Shown one piece after another: positions 17,859 to 28,483 of a DNA stretch of 64,000 nucleotides. Within the stretch, counting starts at the first letter, position 1. Each line of letters opens with the position of its first letter. The position numbers were made by a program, and so were the translations under genes. Source of the stretch: Rheinheimera salexigens. Its GTDB lineage: Bacteria > Pseudomonadota > Gammaproteobacteria > Enterobacterales > Alteromonadaceae. A model generated the notes under the pieces. The model saw only the letters and a program-made list of their open reading frames with translations. It was not told the origin of the DNA and searched no databases. The stretch spans positions 495,466-559,465 of the forward strand of contig NZ_MKEK01000001.1 of the NCBI RefSeq assembly GCF_001752395.1. The letters run 5' to 3'.

Positions 17859-19484
17859 CTATCTCGGCTCTGACATTAAGCCTTTCACTACTGCAACACT
17901 GGCTGCTAGCAACACTATAGTAAAAGGCAAACCAGTTGAAACGGCCATGGCTTGCAACGAAACTAAGCCCCCCCCCACCATTAGGGCAATAGCCACTAAA
18001 CCTTCAAATGTACACCAAAACACTCGTTGTGGTAGAGGGGCATCCACTTTACCGCCAGCGGCAATAGTATCAATGACTAATGAGCCAGAGTCAGACGAGG
18101 TGATAAAAAACACCACGACTAAAATGATGGCAATAAAAGAAGTCACTTGAGCGAATGGTAAGGCATCTAACATCACAAAAAGTTGTAATGGTACATCGGC
18201 ATTCATAGCGGCGTTATAACCATCGTTTACCACTTGGCTGATGGCGGTGCTACCAAATACTGTCATCCATAATACACAGGCTAAAGAAGGGATCACTAAT
18301 ACTGAGATTAAGAATTCACGGACAGTTCTACCCCGCGAGACGCGAGCGATAAACATACCAACAAATGGTGACCAGCTTATCCACCATGCCCAATAAAAGG
18401 CGGTCCAGCCTTGGCTATAATTGGCATCTTCACGACCAAATGGATTGGCTAAAGCCGGTAGATGTTGTAAATAAGAGCCTAAGTTAGTAAAAAAACCGGT
18501 TAAAATGGCTAATGTTGGGCCAACAATAATAACGAACAGCAATAATAATGCTGCTAGTACCATATTGATTTCTGATAGTCGTTTAACACCGGCATCTAAG
18601 CCCGCGACTACTGATAATAACGCGATTAAGGTAATACCAATAACCAACAGAATTTGTACGGTTAACCCTTCAGGCGCATCAAATAAGTAATGTAAGCCTG
18701 CGCCCGCTTGAGCAGCACCAAAACCCAGTGAAGTCGCTAAACCAAACAAGGTAGCAAACACGGCTAGAATATCAATAATATGCCCAGGCCAACCCCAAAC
18801 ACGCTCACCTAATAGTGGATAAAACACAGAGCGCATGGTTAACGGTAAACCTTTATTAAACGAGAATAAGGCTAAACCTAAGGCCAAAATGGCGTAAATT
18901 GCCCAAGGGTGTAATGCCCAATGGTAGATAGTGGCGGCCATACCTAAACTTGCGGCAGCAGCTGCGTCGCCTTCTGCACCACCTAGTGGCGCCCAGTCAG
19001 TACGTACACCGTCGGTTACACTGACACCAGCCATAGAGGTACCATAATGGGTTAACGGCTCTGATACACCGTAAAACATTAAGCCAATACCCATACCAGC
19101 AGCAAACAGCATTGAAAACCAACCAAGGTAACCATAGTCAGGTTTCGCTTCTGTACCGCCTAAACGCACCCGACCTAATGGCGAAATAATTAAGCCTAAG
19201 CATAAAACCACAAAAATATTAGCAGCCGACATAAAAAACCAGCTTAAATTACTGGTAAGCCAACCTCGCATACTGCTAAAAATAGGCTCAGCTTGGTTTT
19301 GAAATATAATGGTTAGCGCCACAAAAATGATAATCGTTAAACCCGAGATTAAAAATACTCGGTTATGAATATCTAGGCCGAAAGGGCCTACTTTCACTAA
19401 AATATTATCTTGGCCAACTTGGTAGTCAGTATCAATAGGATTGACTTGGCCATCTGGGATCATCGGATCTTTCTTATTTGTCAT
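17859..19484 (-). CDS. BCCT family betaine/carnitine/choline transporter
   Basis: This 541-residue inner-membrane protein has about 12 transmembrane segments and the BCCT signature around residues 360-385 (YWAWWISWSPFVGMFIARVS), whose tryptophans form the quaternary-ammonium binding box. The family imports betaine, choline or carnitine with Na+ or H+. The long hydrophilic C-terminal osmosensing tail of BetP-like proteins is absent, since the chain ends soon after the last helix. AAGGA precedes the ATG. It follows a porin gene by 22 bases, suggesting an operon. Confidence 0.9.
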   Translation of the reverse strand: MTNKKDPMIPDGQVNPIDTDYQVGQDNILVKVGPFGLDIHNRVFLISGLTIIIFVALTIIFQNQAEPIFSSMRGWLTSNLSWFFMSAANIFVVLCLGLIISPLGRVRLGGTEAKPDYGYLGWFSMLFAAGMGIGLMFYGVSEPLTHYGTSMAGVSVTDGVRTDWAPLGGAEGDAAAAASLGMAATIYHWALHPWAIYAILALGLALFSFNKGLPLTMRSVFYPLLGERVWGWPGHIIDILAVFATLFGLATSLGFGAAQAGAGLHYLFDAPEGLTVQILLVIGITLIALLSVVAGLDAGVKRLSEINMVLAALLLLFVIIVGPTLAILTGFFTNLGSYLQHLPALANPFGREDANYSQGWTAFYWAWWISWSPFVGMFIARVSRGRTVREFLISVLVIPSLACVLWMTVFGSTAISQVVNDGYNAAMNADVPLQLFVMLDALPFAQVTSFIAIILVVVFFITSSDSGSLVIDTIAAGGKVDAPLPQRVFWCTFEGLVAIALMVGGGLVSLQAMAVSTGLPFTIVLLAASVAVVKGLMSEPR

Positions 19485-19506
19485 TTTTTAATCCTTGTAT
19501 CTCTTA

Positions 19507-20895
19507 TTAGAAGTAATAGCCAATGTTGATATTAAATCGACGTTCGGTTTCACTGTCATCACCCGCCATACTACCGCCAACAAAGGGTTGGTTACGGGCA
19601 TGGACTAGATCGAAATAGGTAAATAAGCCGCCAGCAGCAACAGAAAAACCGGTGACATTCATCATGGTATTAGCGGTATTGTCTGACTTGTCATAAATTA
19701 AACTAAAGTCATTATAAAACTGGATGCCACTAACTGGGCCCCATGCTAGCGGTAAGCTATAAGCAATGTTTGCTGTAGCAGAAGTTGCTTCTGCGGCAAT
19801 GGAGTCGTAGAAAGCATAAGCGCCCACTGCGATACTGTTACTGTTATCGACCTGATATTTATATTGGGTGTATTGCAGCTGTAAATTCCAGCGATCGTAA
19901 GTGCTATTTAAGTGTGCGGCCCAAGCATAATAATCACCTGCGCGACGCGTGCCATCATGCAAACCACCGGCTAACCCTGAAACACCGACTTCGGTATTAA
20001 TATCGTTATGGCTAAAGTGATAGCCAAAGCGACCACTAAAGGTATTGTACTCACCTAAGGGTTGCGCTGGGTCATCATAAATACCATCTGCCGGTAAGCG
20101 ACTGCCAACGATATCGTAAGAATAGCGATCAGAGCGGCTGCCTACATAACCGTCAACACCACCTAATTCATCGTTTTTAAAGAAGCCTAAATCTAATTGC
20201 CAATTATCGGCAATAGCTCGTTTAAACATAATGCCTAAATCGTAATCGTCTTCTAAACCCAGATAGTAGTTGCTACTAAAAAAATAGTTATGCGAGTTAT
20301 ACGGCCAGTTACCAAAAGGTACTTGAGTGATACCGGCTAAAACTTGCCAATTATCGCTAAAACCATAGCCAACGTAAGCTGATTTCACGGCAGTCATATA
20401 ATCAAAAAAACGGATTTCAGCATTAAGGGTGACATCCCCGACACTGCCATTTAAATTTAAGCGGAAAATATCAAAAGCAAAATCACCACCGCGATTTTTA
20501 TTACCATCGCTATAAGAAGTGTGGCTGTAATTGGTTCGGATGGCACCACCAAGATTAATACCGTCTGTAGACTCAGGCTCAGGAGTGTCCGCTGCAACGG
20601 TTTGGATGATAAGGGTATTGTTTTGGTCGGCGGCACCATGCTCAGCAATGATTTGCTCTATTTCGGCTAATTGGCTGGCAGAGGAAGTGTCGTCTGAATC
20701 GAGAGATAAGACTTTAATGGTTTTAACTTGTTGTTTGCTGGGGGCTTGTAGCTTTTGTTCCAGTATCGCAACTTGTTGTTTTAGAAGTTCTAGTTGCTGT
20801 TTTAATTCGGTTAGGTCGTGGTCTTGAGTTTGTTGTGCGATAGCTGGACTACAAAGTAATAAAATACTGAGTGCCAAGCTAGTTCGGATAGCCAT
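19507..20895 (-). CDS. Outer-membrane porin with N-terminal coiled coil
   Basis: From the ATG at 20895 the 462-residue product has a signal peptide (AIRTSLALSILLLCSPAIAQ), a coiled coil of about 30 residues (LKQQLELLKQQVAILEQKL) and then a beta-rich barrel ending in an aromatic C-terminus (FNINIGYYF). The frame is open 11 codons further upstream, but AAGGA 5-6 bases before 20895 and the signal peptide support this start. It resembles DcaP-like or related porins; the substrate is unknown. It sits directly upstream of the BCCT gene and may pass the same substrate across the outer membrane. Confidence 0.75.
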   Translation of the reverse strand: MAIRTSLALSILLLCSPAIAQQTQDHDLTELKQQLELLKQQVAILEQKLQAPSKQQVKTIKVLSLDSDDTSSASQLAEIEQIIAEHGAADQNNTLIIQTVAADTPEPESTDGINLGGAIRTNYSHTSYSDGNKNRGGDFAFDIFRLNLNGSVGDVTLNAEIRFFDYMTAVKSAYVGYGFSDNWQVLAGITQVPFGNWPYNSHNYFFSSNYYLGLEDDYDLGIMFKRAIADNWQLDLGFFKNDELGGVDGYVGSRSDRYSYDIVGSRLPADGIYDDPAQPLGEYNTFSGRFGYHFSHNDINTEVGVSGLAGGLHDGTRRAGDYYAWAAHLNSTYDRWNLQLQYTQYKYQVDNSNSIAVGAYAFYDSIAAEATSATANIAYSLPLAWGPVSGIQFYNDFSLIYDKSDNTANTMMNVTGFSVAAGGLFTYFDLVHARNQPFVGGSMAGDDSETERRFNINIGYYF

Positions 20896-21039
20896 GTGGT
20901 TCCTTTGCATAGGGCAGTGATTAAACATCTCTATAGTATAGCAAAATTCCGCTTAGAGCCCAAGTAGGGCTAATATTGCATATTAGTATCCTTACTTGGG
21001 TATGGAATAACGGGCTATTAAAGCGACATTAAACGACGC

Positions 21040-21789
21040 TTAGCCGACACTTAACCGACATAGGTTGTCACAAATAATGGCCGTCGCTATACCTACATTT
21101 AGCGATTCAGCAGCACCATAAGCAGGGATGGTGATTTTTTTAGTGATTAATGGACTCAGTTCAGCGCTAATGCCATTGGCTTCATTACCCATAACGATAA
21201 AACCGCCTGGCTGTTTTAACGTAAGCGAGTGTACTGATTCTCCGCCAAGGTAAGCGCCATAAACGGGTTGCAACTGCTGGGCTAAAACTGGGGCTAAATC
21301 TTGATAATATAAATTTACCCGTAAAAAAGAGCCTTTGGCTGCGGCAATCACTTTAGGGTTATACATATCAGCGGTATCGGTTGAACAGACAATATGCTTA
21401 ATGCCATACCAATCAGCAATACGAATAATACTGCCAAGGTTACCGGGGTCGTTAATTTGATCTAACACTAATATCCAAGCAGGTTCAGCTAAGCTAAAAG
21501 CTTGTGCCTCCGGCATGGCCACTACAGCTAAAGCCGCATCATTGCTTGAAAACGTGCCAACTTTGGCTAGCTCGTCAGCACTGCAACTTTGCACCAGCGT
21601 TAGCTCAGTAACCGCGCTGGCGTGTTGTTGTAAAAAGCGCTCTGTGGCAAATAACGCTGTTATCTGCCAGTTTGACGCTAATAATTCCAATACAGCTTTT
21701 TCACCTTCAACAATAAAACACTGCTCAATTTTACGCTGCTTTTTTTGGTGTAAACCCCGAATTAACTTACTCCACTTCTGACTGATCAT
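21040..21789 (-). CDS. TrmH/SpoU family RNA 2'-O-methyltransferase
   Basis: The product is 249 residues. The C-terminal SPOUT domain shows the three family motifs: LDQINDPGNLGSIIRIADW (about 135-155), GGFIVMGNEANGIS (about 195-208) and PAYGAAESLNVGIATAII (near 225-242), which form the knotted SAM site. The N-terminal part (about 1-95) resembles the L30e-like RNA-binding domain of RlmB-type enzymes. The target nucleotide cannot be assigned. Its ATG overlaps the stop of the amidohydrolase gene by four bases (ATGA). Confidence 0.88.
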   Translation of the reverse strand: MISQKWSKLIRGLHQKKQRKIEQCFIVEGEKAVLELLASNWQITALFATERFLQQHASAVTELTLVQSCSADELAKVGTFSSNDAALAVVAMPEAQAFSLAEPAWILVLDQINDPGNLGSIIRIADWYGIKHIVCSTDTADMYNPKVIAAAKGSFLRVNLYYQDLAPVLAQQLQPVYGAYLGGESVHSLTLKQPGGFIVMGNEANGISAELSPLITKKITIPAYGAAESLNVGIATAIICDNLCRLSVG

Positions 21790-23444
21790 TTATTAAAAGC
21801 CTGCTCACCGTTGACCCAAGTTTGTTCTACTTCAACTTGCCATAGCTCAGTTTCAGGGATAGTGAAAATATCACGATCGATCAAAATAAAGTCAGCCCAG
21901 CTGCCGGGTGCTAAAGTGCCCATCATATTTTCTTGAAAGGCGCCATAAGCGGCATCTACAGTAAAGGAGCGTAGAGCTTCGGTTAAGGTTAAACGCTGCT
22001 CAGGGATCCAACCGCCTTTTGGTTGATTGTGCTGGTCTTGGCGCGTTACCGAGGCATGAATACCATGAAACGGCTCGGCTAATTCTACAGGGTAATCTGA
22101 CCCGCCGACAATAATACTGCCTTGATCAATAAAAGTACGCCATGCATAAGCACCACGTAATCGTTCTTCACCTAAACGATCGGCCGCCATATTTTTATCT
22201 GAAGTGGCATGAACTGCCTGCATGGCGGGAATAACACCTAGTTTTGCAAAGCGCGGTATATCGATTGGGGCAATAATTTGCGCATGTTCGATACGATGAC
22301 GACTGGCTATACGTTGTTCTGCGGGCACTAATTGCTCAAACTGATCTAAAGTAATCCGGTTAGATAAGTCACCAATAGCGTGCACATTAGCTTGAAAGCC
22401 AGCATTAATGGTTTGCTGCATAACGGCATGCAGTTGGTCTGGCTCGGTAACTAATAAGCCACTTTGATCCGGTTTATCACTATAAGGCTTTATTAAAGCT
22501 GCACCGCGGCTACCTAAAGCGCCATCACCATAAATTTTCACCGAGCGAATATCTAAAAAATCCGTTTTATCATCAATAATGCCGGCCTTTAACCAGTTGG
22601 CTAGCTCAGGATCGTTGGCAGCTAACATAGGGTATATTCGTAGTGGCAACTTAGATTTTGCTGCTAGTTGTTGGTATAACTTTACCGTGGCGGTATCAAC
22701 ACCGGCATCATGGGTACTGGTAATACCTAGTGCTAATAAATGTTTAAAAGCAGCATTAAGGGCATGCAGCTTTTCGGCATCAGTACTTTCTGGAATATGT
22801 TTTTCAATTAATGCCATAGCATTGTCAATTAATACGCCAGTAGGATTACCTTTAGCATCGCGAATAATTTCACCGCCAGCTGGGTCAAGGGTGTCTTTAG
22901 TGACACCTGCTAACGCTAGCGCTTTGCTATTAGCCCAACCGGCATGGCCATCAACGCGTCTTAACCATACGGGTTTATTGGCAACAGCTTCATCTAATAG
23001 TGTTGAGGTAGGGAATTGCTTTTCTGGCCACAATACTTGGTTCCAGCCACGACCTTTAATCCAACTTAGCTCTGGATTTTTAGCAGCAAACTCAGCAACC
23101 CGTTTAACGGCGTCTTGCTCAGTTGAACTACCACGAAGTTCGGTCATGGATAAGTTAAAACCTAAGCCCAAAACATGGCCGTGACCATCGATTAGCCCTG
23201 GTAATAGTGTTTTACCTTTACCGTCTATAGTTTTAGCCGCTGCGTACTTTGCTGCTAAGTCATTATCACCACGAGCGATAATTTTACCCGTTGCATCATC
23301 GAATACTAATACTTTAAACGGGCTAACTTCTCGTTCAGCATTAAAGCCGTAACCATTGATATTAGTAACCACGACGGGTGCAGCGAGTAAGCTGCTGGCG
23401 CTAAAAAGCAATCCAAGCAATGAACAGCGGGTAAGTAATAACAT
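21786..23444 (-). CDS. Exported amidohydrolase (YtcJ-like)
   Basis: The ATG at 23444 has GGGAG about 9 bases upstream and opens a signal peptide (LLLTRCSLLGLLFSASSLLAAP), giving 552 residues. The metal-binding start of the amidohydrolase barrel is at LLPGLIDGHGHVLGLG, and later the family His and Asp motifs appear (HAIGD, RIEHAQII, GGSDYPVE). YtcJ-like enzymes are periplasmic or lipoprotein hydrolases of unsettled substrate. It is upstream of and overlaps the RNA methyltransferase gene by four bases, an unlikely functional pairing. Confidence 0.85.
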   Translation of the reverse strand: MLLLTRCSLLGLLFSASSLLAAPVVVTNINGYGFNAEREVSPFKVLVFDDATGKIIARGDNDLAAKYAAAKTIDGKGKTLLPGLIDGHGHVLGLGFNLSMTELRGSSTEQDAVKRVAEFAAKNPELSWIKGRGWNQVLWPEKQFPTSTLLDEAVANKPVWLRRVDGHAGWANSKALALAGVTKDTLDPAGGEIIRDAKGNPTGVLIDNAMALIEKHIPESTDAEKLHALNAAFKHLLALGITSTHDAGVDTATVKLYQQLAAKSKLPLRIYPMLAANDPELANWLKAGIIDDKTDFLDIRSVKIYGDGALGSRGAALIKPYSDKPDQSGLLVTEPDQLHAVMQQTINAGFQANVHAIGDLSNRITLDQFEQLVPAEQRIASRHRIEHAQIIAPIDIPRFAKLGVIPAMQAVHATSDKNMAADRLGEERLRGAYAWRTFIDQGSIIVGGSDYPVELAEPFHGIHASVTRQDQHNQPKGGWIPEQRLTLTEALRSFTVDAAYGAFQENMMGTLAPGSWADFILIDRDIFTIPETELWQVEVEQTWVNGEQAFNK

Positions 23445-23512
23445 AAATGATAACTCCCATGAATAGACGTTCAACTATAACAACAAAAGTGTTTTAACGA
23501 AATCGGCATATC

Positions 23513-23545
23513 TAAATCGGAAAAACTAAATCGGTAAAACTAAAT
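23513..23545. repeat. Short 14-bp tandem repeat upstream of the amidohydrolase
   Basis: TAAATCGGAAAAAC (23513-23526) is followed directly by TAAATCGGTAAAAC (23527-23540) and a partial third copy TAAAT. The 2.4 units lie between the fumC stop and the amidohydrolase start. Confidence 0.6.
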
Positions 23546-23575
23546 AGACCATGCAACTGCACAGCTTAGTTGCTG

Positions 23576-24952
23576 TTAATTAGCTGATTGTTTAGTAAGT
23601 GCTTTTGGATCGAGTAATTCAGTAAGTTGTGCTCTGCTGTAATCAGTGTGCTCTAAAGCAACATCTATAACCGGTCGCTGCTGTTGATAGGCTTGTTTAG
23701 CAATAGTCGCCGCTTTGCTATAGCCAATTACAGAATTAAGGGCAGTGACTAAAATAGGGTTACGCGCTAAGGCTTTATCAATATTATCTTCACGTACGGT
23801 GAAGCTATCGATAGCTTGGCTGGCTAGCTCATTGCAAGCAGTGCTAAGTAATTGGATACTTTGCAATAAATTGTAGGCAATAACCGGCAACATAACATTA
23901 AGCTCAAAGTTACCTGACTGCCCCGCAATCGTTATCGTGCTGTCGTTGCCAATAACTTGGGCACAAATCATTGCAGTCGCTTCAGGGATCACAGGGTTAA
24001 CTTTACCCGGCATAATAGACGAACCAGGTTGCAAGGCGGCTAGCTCTATTTCGGCAAAACCAGCTAGCGGTCCTGAGTTCATCAAACGTAAGTCATTACT
24101 TATTTTCATAATACTGACGGCTATGGTTTTTAAACATCCAGAGCAGGCTACTGCGCTGTCTTGTGAGCTAATAGCGGCAAATAAATTGTCAGCAGGACGA
24201 AACTGCATTGCCGTTAGCTGGTTTAGTTTATGGTTAAATTGCTTAGCGAAGTCGGGGTGGGCATTGATACCCGTTCCTACCGCTGTACCGCCTTGGGCTA
24301 ATCCTTGTAGTTGCTGTAACTGCTGCTCTAGTTGATGCTGATTGTGTTGTAATTGGCTGTGCCAGCCGCCGAGTACTTGGGCAAAGCTTACTGGCATGGC
24401 GTCCATTAAATGCGTACGGCCGGTTTTAACGATATGGCCAATATCTGCTATTTTGTTGCTTAAGCTGTGCTGTAATTGCTGCAGGGCTGGCATTAATTGC
24501 TGTGCAATGGCTAAGGCAGCACTAACGTGAATAGCGGTAGGAATAGTGTCGTTGCTGCTTTGGCCTAAGTTAACATGGTCATTTGGGTGTACCGTTTCGC
24601 CCAATGATTTAGACGCAAGGGTAGCCAGTACTTCATTGACATTCATATTAGTGCTGGTGCCAGAGCCGGTTTGAAAGATATCAATGGGATACTGCTGCAT
24701 ATCAATATTGGCTAATTGTTGTTCGGCCGCTTGGCAGATAGCTTGACACCTTTTGTTATCTAATAAGTCTAGGCTGTGGTTAGCTTGAGCTGCGGCTATT
24801 TTAATCTGCAATAAAGCGGCGATAAACGGCTTAGGGAAAACAAGATCACTAAACGGAAAGTTTTGTACGGCTCGTTGGGTTTGGGCTTGATACAAAGCGT
24901 TTTCAGGTACTTGTAGTTCGCCCATGCTGTCATGTTCGGTTCTGGTTTTCAT
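23576..24952 (-). CDS. fumC: Class II fumarate hydratase
   Basis: This 458-residue enzyme hydrates fumarate to malate in the TCA cycle, without an iron-sulfur cluster. It has the superfamily signature GSSIMPGKVNP (around residue 318-328), whose loop carries the catalytic serine, GSGTSTNMNVNEV near residue 98, and TGRTHLMDAMPVSFAQ near 185 with the active-site histidine. The length is usual. GGAG lies 6 bases before the ATG. It is monocistronic, and mdh elsewhere in the window supplies the next TCA step. Confidence 0.95.
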   Translation of the reverse strand: MKTRTEHDSMGELQVPENALYQAQTQRAVQNFPFSDLVFPKPFIAALLQIKIAAAQANHSLDLLDNKRCQAICQAAEQQLANIDMQQYPIDIFQTGSGTSTNMNVNEVLATLASKSLGETVHPNDHVNLGQSSNDTIPTAIHVSAALAIAQQLMPALQQLQHSLSNKIADIGHIVKTGRTHLMDAMPVSFAQVLGGWHSQLQHNQHQLEQQLQQLQGLAQGGTAVGTGINAHPDFAKQFNHKLNQLTAMQFRPADNLFAAISSQDSAVACSGCLKTIAVSIMKISNDLRLMNSGPLAGFAEIELAALQPGSSIMPGKVNPVIPEATAMICAQVIGNDSTITIAGQSGNFELNVMLPVIAYNLLQSIQLLSTACNELASQAIDSFTVREDNIDKALARNPILVTALNSVIGYSKAATIAKQAYQQQRPVIDVALEHTDYSRAQLTELLDPKALTKQSAN

Positions 24953-25343
24953 TTGGACTCCAAAAGATTTATTGCCGTTTTAGATTAAGGAATATTGTCT
25001 GAGCATAGCAAAGATCATACTAATGAGTTGGATCACTGTTAATATTAGTCCTCGTAACACTATTAAAACTACTAGTATAGGTAATGGAAATCTTCGTCAA
25101 ATAGGCTAAATGATGCGACTAAAACCCAGTGAGGCCCTTGGGCTTTTATGGACTTTTCACTGAGATAACGGTATATATATCGCCATTATGGCCTCTGGTT
25201 TTTTCTATTAGCCATCGTTTTGACCACAAGTCGCCTATTATGTTTAGAAAGCGGTTTATTATTTTAAATATTCCATTGCCATTGCTGCTAAGAGCGAATG
25301 AGCTTATTACATTTGCACACCGCGATAAGGACAAGCTGTAACT
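24953..25343. other. Intergenic region upstream of the mrp operon
   Basis: The 391 bases separate divergent fumC and mrpA and should carry both promoters. A minimal GCCC-TT-GGGC hairpin followed by TTTT occurs near 25134-25147. Open frames here are short and lack an SD. AAGGACAAGCTGTAACT just upstream of 25344 supplies the mrpA SD. I see no riboswitch or confident promoter. Confidence 0.4.
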
Positions 25344-28139
25344 ATGACACTTTTATGGATTTTGCTGTTACCCATGCTTGGCACTTTTGCACCAATATTG
25401 AGTGCAAAAACTAGCCGTAGCGCATGCGCACTATTTACAGCTATTCCCCCTGCATTAGCATTAGCCATATTGGTTTCATTAACCGGTGAAGTATTTAGCG
25501 GCGAAGTATTACGCTTTACATTAGAGTGGGTGCCGCTTCTAGGTTTAGAAGTTGTTATACGCTTAGATGGCCTAGCGTACTTATTTAGCCTTTTAATTCT
25601 TGGCATTGGTTTGCTGATAATTTTATATGCTCGTTATTACTTATCCACACAAGATTCATTGCCGAGATTTTATGCTTATTTAATTCTATTTATGACCGCC
25701 ATGCTGGGCATAGTATTGTCGGGAAATCTGCTACAGCTATGGGTATTTTGGGAATTAACCAGTATTAGCTCGTTTTTACTGATTAGCTTTTGGTGGCAGC
25801 AAACTGAAGCCCGCCAAGGGGCTCGTATGGCCCTAACAGTAACAGGTGCTGGCGGCTTAGCCTTATTAGCAGCCTTTATTTTAATTGGCCAAGTAGTAGG
25901 TAGTTACGATTTAGATCTAGTGCTGGCAAGTAAGGATATTATTTTACAGCATCATTTATATCCGCTGATGCTAGTGCTGTTTTTAATTGGCTGCTTTACT
26001 AAGTCGGCACAATTCCCGTTTCATTTTTGGTTACCTAATGCCATGGCCGCACCCACACCGGTAAGTGCTTACTTACATTCTGCGACTATGGTAAAAGCCG
26101 GTATATTTTTATTAGCCCGTTTTTATCCGGTGATGTCGGGTACTGAATTATGGTTTGTTATTGTTAGTGTTACCGGTCTCATCACCTTACTGATTGGTGC
26201 TTATTTAGCGCTATTTAAACATGACTTAAAAGGTTTATTAGCTTATTCCACTATTAGCCACTTAGGCTTAATTACCATGTTGTTTGGTATTGGCTCAGAC
26301 TTAGCCGCCATTGCCGGTATATTCCATATTATAAATCACGCCACCTTTAAAGCATCATTATTTATGGCGGCGGGTATTATTGATCATGAGGCCGGCTCGC
26401 GTGATATGCGAAAGTTAAATGGGCTATGGCACTTTATGCCCATTACGGCCACTTTAGCCATGGTGGCGGCTGCAGCCATGGCGGGCGTGCCGCTGCTAAA
26501 TGGCTTTTTATCCAAAGAGATGTTTTTTACTGAAACCATACATCAGCATTTACTTGGCTCACTGTCGTGGGTAATACCGGTGTTAGCTACTGTAGCTGGT
26601 ATATTCTCGGTCGCTTATTCTATGCGCTTTATTCACGATGTGTTTTTTAATGGCCAGCCAAAAGGATTAACTAAAACACCAAAAGAGCCGCCGCGTTACA
26701 TGCGAGTGCCGGTAGAGGTGTTAGTGGCATTGTGTATTTTAGTCGGTATTTTCCCAGCCTATTTTGTGCAAGACATTTTAAATGCTGCAGCAGTGGCGGT
26801 ATTGGGTGGGCCGGTTCCAGAATACAGCATAGCGATTTGGCATGGTTTTAATTTACCGCTATTAATGAGTGCGCTGGCGCTAATAGGCGGTACGATTATC
26901 TACGTTAACCGTAAGCATTTATTCGATTTTCAGCATACGTTGCCTGGCATTGATGTGTTGCAAAGCTTTGAGTTATATCTGGCTAAATTTATTCGTGGCT
27001 GTAATGCGGTCTATGTTTGGCTGGATAACGGTTCGATGCAGCGTTATATGAAGCTATTATTACTTTGCTTTGTGGTATTGGCAGGTGTGCCATTATTACA
27101 GTTAGATACGTTATGGGGCGGTCGCACAGAGTTACAAGTGGGTGCGGTGGATATTACCGGTGCTGCGTTGTTAATGATGGGTGCTTTTGCCACCACAGTG
27201 CTGCACCGCTATCGTTTAGTGGCTTTGTTGATGATTTCGGTAGTGGGGTTAATAGTATCAATTGCCTTTATCCGTTTCTCTGCGCCCGATTTAGCGCTAA
27301 CTCAATTCTCAGTGGAAGTCGTGACCATTATTTTATTAATGCTAGCGTTGTTCTTTTTACCGCATAAAACACCGAAACAGTCGAGCGCAAGAAGAGTACT
27401 GTCAGATGTCGGTATTGCCAGCATGGTAGGTGTTATCGTGGGTAGCTTAAGTTACGCTTTAATGACTCGACCTTTTAGCACTATTTCTGATTTCTTTATT
27501 GCTAATGCTAAAACCGGCGGTGGCGGTACTAATGTGGTTAACGTTATTTTGGTCGACTTCCGGGGCTTTGATACCTTGGGTGAAATTACGGTTTTAGGTA
27601 TTGCCGCTTTAGGTATCTTTAAGTTACTTACCCGAATTCCGTTATTTAAACCCAGCAGCGATGGCGATGGCCGGCCTTGGAGTACTGAGCGTCATTCATT
27701 GTTATTAGCCACCGTATCGCAAGGCTTATTACCGTTAGCGTTAATGGTATCGGTGTTTATTTTCTTCCGTGGTCATAACTTGCCAGGTGGTGGGTTTATT
27801 GCAGGCTTAGTGACTGCAGTTGCCATTATCTTACAATATATTGCTCATGGTGTGGATTGGGTTAAAACCCGAATGGATGTGGAATATCAGCGAGTGATTG
27901 CAATTGGTTTAACTATCGCCTTAGTCACCGGCATAGGTAGCATGTTATTTAACCGGCCTTTTTTAACCTCTTGGTTTGATTATTATCATATACCGATATT
28001 AGGCGAAATTGAGCTAGCCAGTGCGATAGCGTTTGATTTAGGCGTCTATATTACAGTAGTGGGGGCAACGTTATTGATTTTGGCCAATTTAGGCAAAATG
28101 ACCACTAGCCATCGACCTGTACATAAGGAAACAATCTAA
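25344..28139 (+). CDS. mrpA: Mrp Na+/H+ antiporter subunit A fused to subunit B
   Basis: The 931-residue polytopic protein begins with the NuoL-like proton-translocating module of MrpA (about 60-400, including [21 protein letters not shown]). It carries the DUF4040 part near residue 655 ([17 protein letters not shown]) and ends with a MnhB domain ([16 protein letters not shown] near 810). Because MrpB is fused, the operon has six genes, the group 2 arrangement. The complex exchanges cytoplasmic Na+ for H+ and serves salt and alkaline-pH homeostasis. Its stop overlaps mrpC by one base (TAATG). Confidence 0.95.
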   Translation: MTLLWILLLPMLGTFAPILSAKTSRSACALFTAIPPALALAILVSLTGEVFSGEVLRFTLEWVPLLGLEVVIRLDGLAYLFSLLILGIGLLIILYARYYLSTQDSLPRFYAYLILFMTAMLGIVLSGNLLQLWVFWELTSISSFLLISFWWQQTEARQGARMALTVTGAGGLALLAAFILIGQVVGSYDLDLVLASKDIILQHHLYPLMLVLFLIGCFTKSAQFPFHFWLPNAMAAPTPVSAYLHSATMVKAGIFLLARFYPVMSGTELWFVIVSVTGLITLLIGAYLALFKHDLKGLLAYSTISHLGLITMLFGIGSDLAAIAGIFHIINHATFKASLFMAAGIIDHEAGSRDMRKLNGLWHFMPITATLAMVAAAAMAGVPLLNGFLSKEMFFTETIHQHLLGSLSWVIPVLATVAGIFSVAYSMRFIHDVFFNGQPKGLTKTPKEPPRYMRVPVEVLVALCILVGIFPAYFVQDILNAAAVAVLGGPVPEYSIAIWHGFNLPLLMSALALIGGTIIYVNRKHLFDFQHTLPGIDVLQSFELYLAKFIRGCNAVYVWLDNGSMQRYMKLLLLCFVVLAGVPLLQLDTLWGGRTELQVGAVDITGAALLMMGAFATTVLHRYRLVALLMISVVGLIVSIAFIRFSAPDLALTQFSVEVVTIILLMLALFFLPHKTPKQSSARRVLSDVGIASMVGVIVGSLSYALMTRPFSTISDFFIANAKTGGGGTNVVNVILVDFRGFDTLGEITVLGIAALGIFKLLTRIPLFKPSSDGDGRPWSTERHSLLLATVSQGLLPLALMVSVFIFFRGHNLPGGGFIAGLVTAVAIILQYIAHGVDWVKTRMDVEYQRVIAIGLTIALVTGIGSMLFNRPFLTSWFDYYHIPILGEIELASAIAFDLGVYITVVGATLLILANLGKMTTSHRPVHKETI

Positions 28140-28483
28140 TGGAAACATTGTTTGCCAGCTGTATTGGTTTTTTAACCAGTTGCGGCGTGTTTTTAATGCT
28201 TCGCGGCCGCACGTTCCCGGTGATGATGGGTTTAACTATGTTGTCGTATGCGGTTAACTTATTTATTTTCTCGTCAGGTCGACTGACCTTACGCGGCGCG
28301 GCGGTATTAGGTAACTCAGATAATTATGCAGATCCCTTACCACAAGCTTTAGTTTTAACCGCCATTGTTATTGGTTTTGCCATGACGGCTTTTTTGGTGA
28401 TTTTAGCGATTAGAGCACGGGCAGATTTAGGTAATGATCATGTTGATGGTAAATTACCAGAAACAGGCAAGGGGCAGCGTTAA
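28139..28483 (+). CDS. mrpC: Mrp Na+/H+ antiporter subunit C
   Basis: This 114-residue membrane protein has three hydrophobic segments and resembles NuoK of complex I. The motif PQALVLTAIVIGFAMTAF is typical of MrpC and NuoK. It overlaps mrpA and mrpD by one base on each side (TAATG), implying translational coupling within the antiporter operon. MrpC lies between MrpA and MrpD in the assembled complex. Confidence 0.93.
   Translation: METLFASCIGFLTSCGVFLMLRGRTFPVMMGLTMLSYAVNLFIFSSGRLTLRGAAVLGNSDNYADPLPQALVLTAIVIGFAMTAFLVILAIRARADLGNDHVDGKLPETGKGQR

Noticed and set aside
22579..23184. 201-codon open frame antisense to the exported amidohydrolase
   Set aside because: It lies wholly inside a well-supported gene and shows no recognisable domain or SD; codon-bias shadow.
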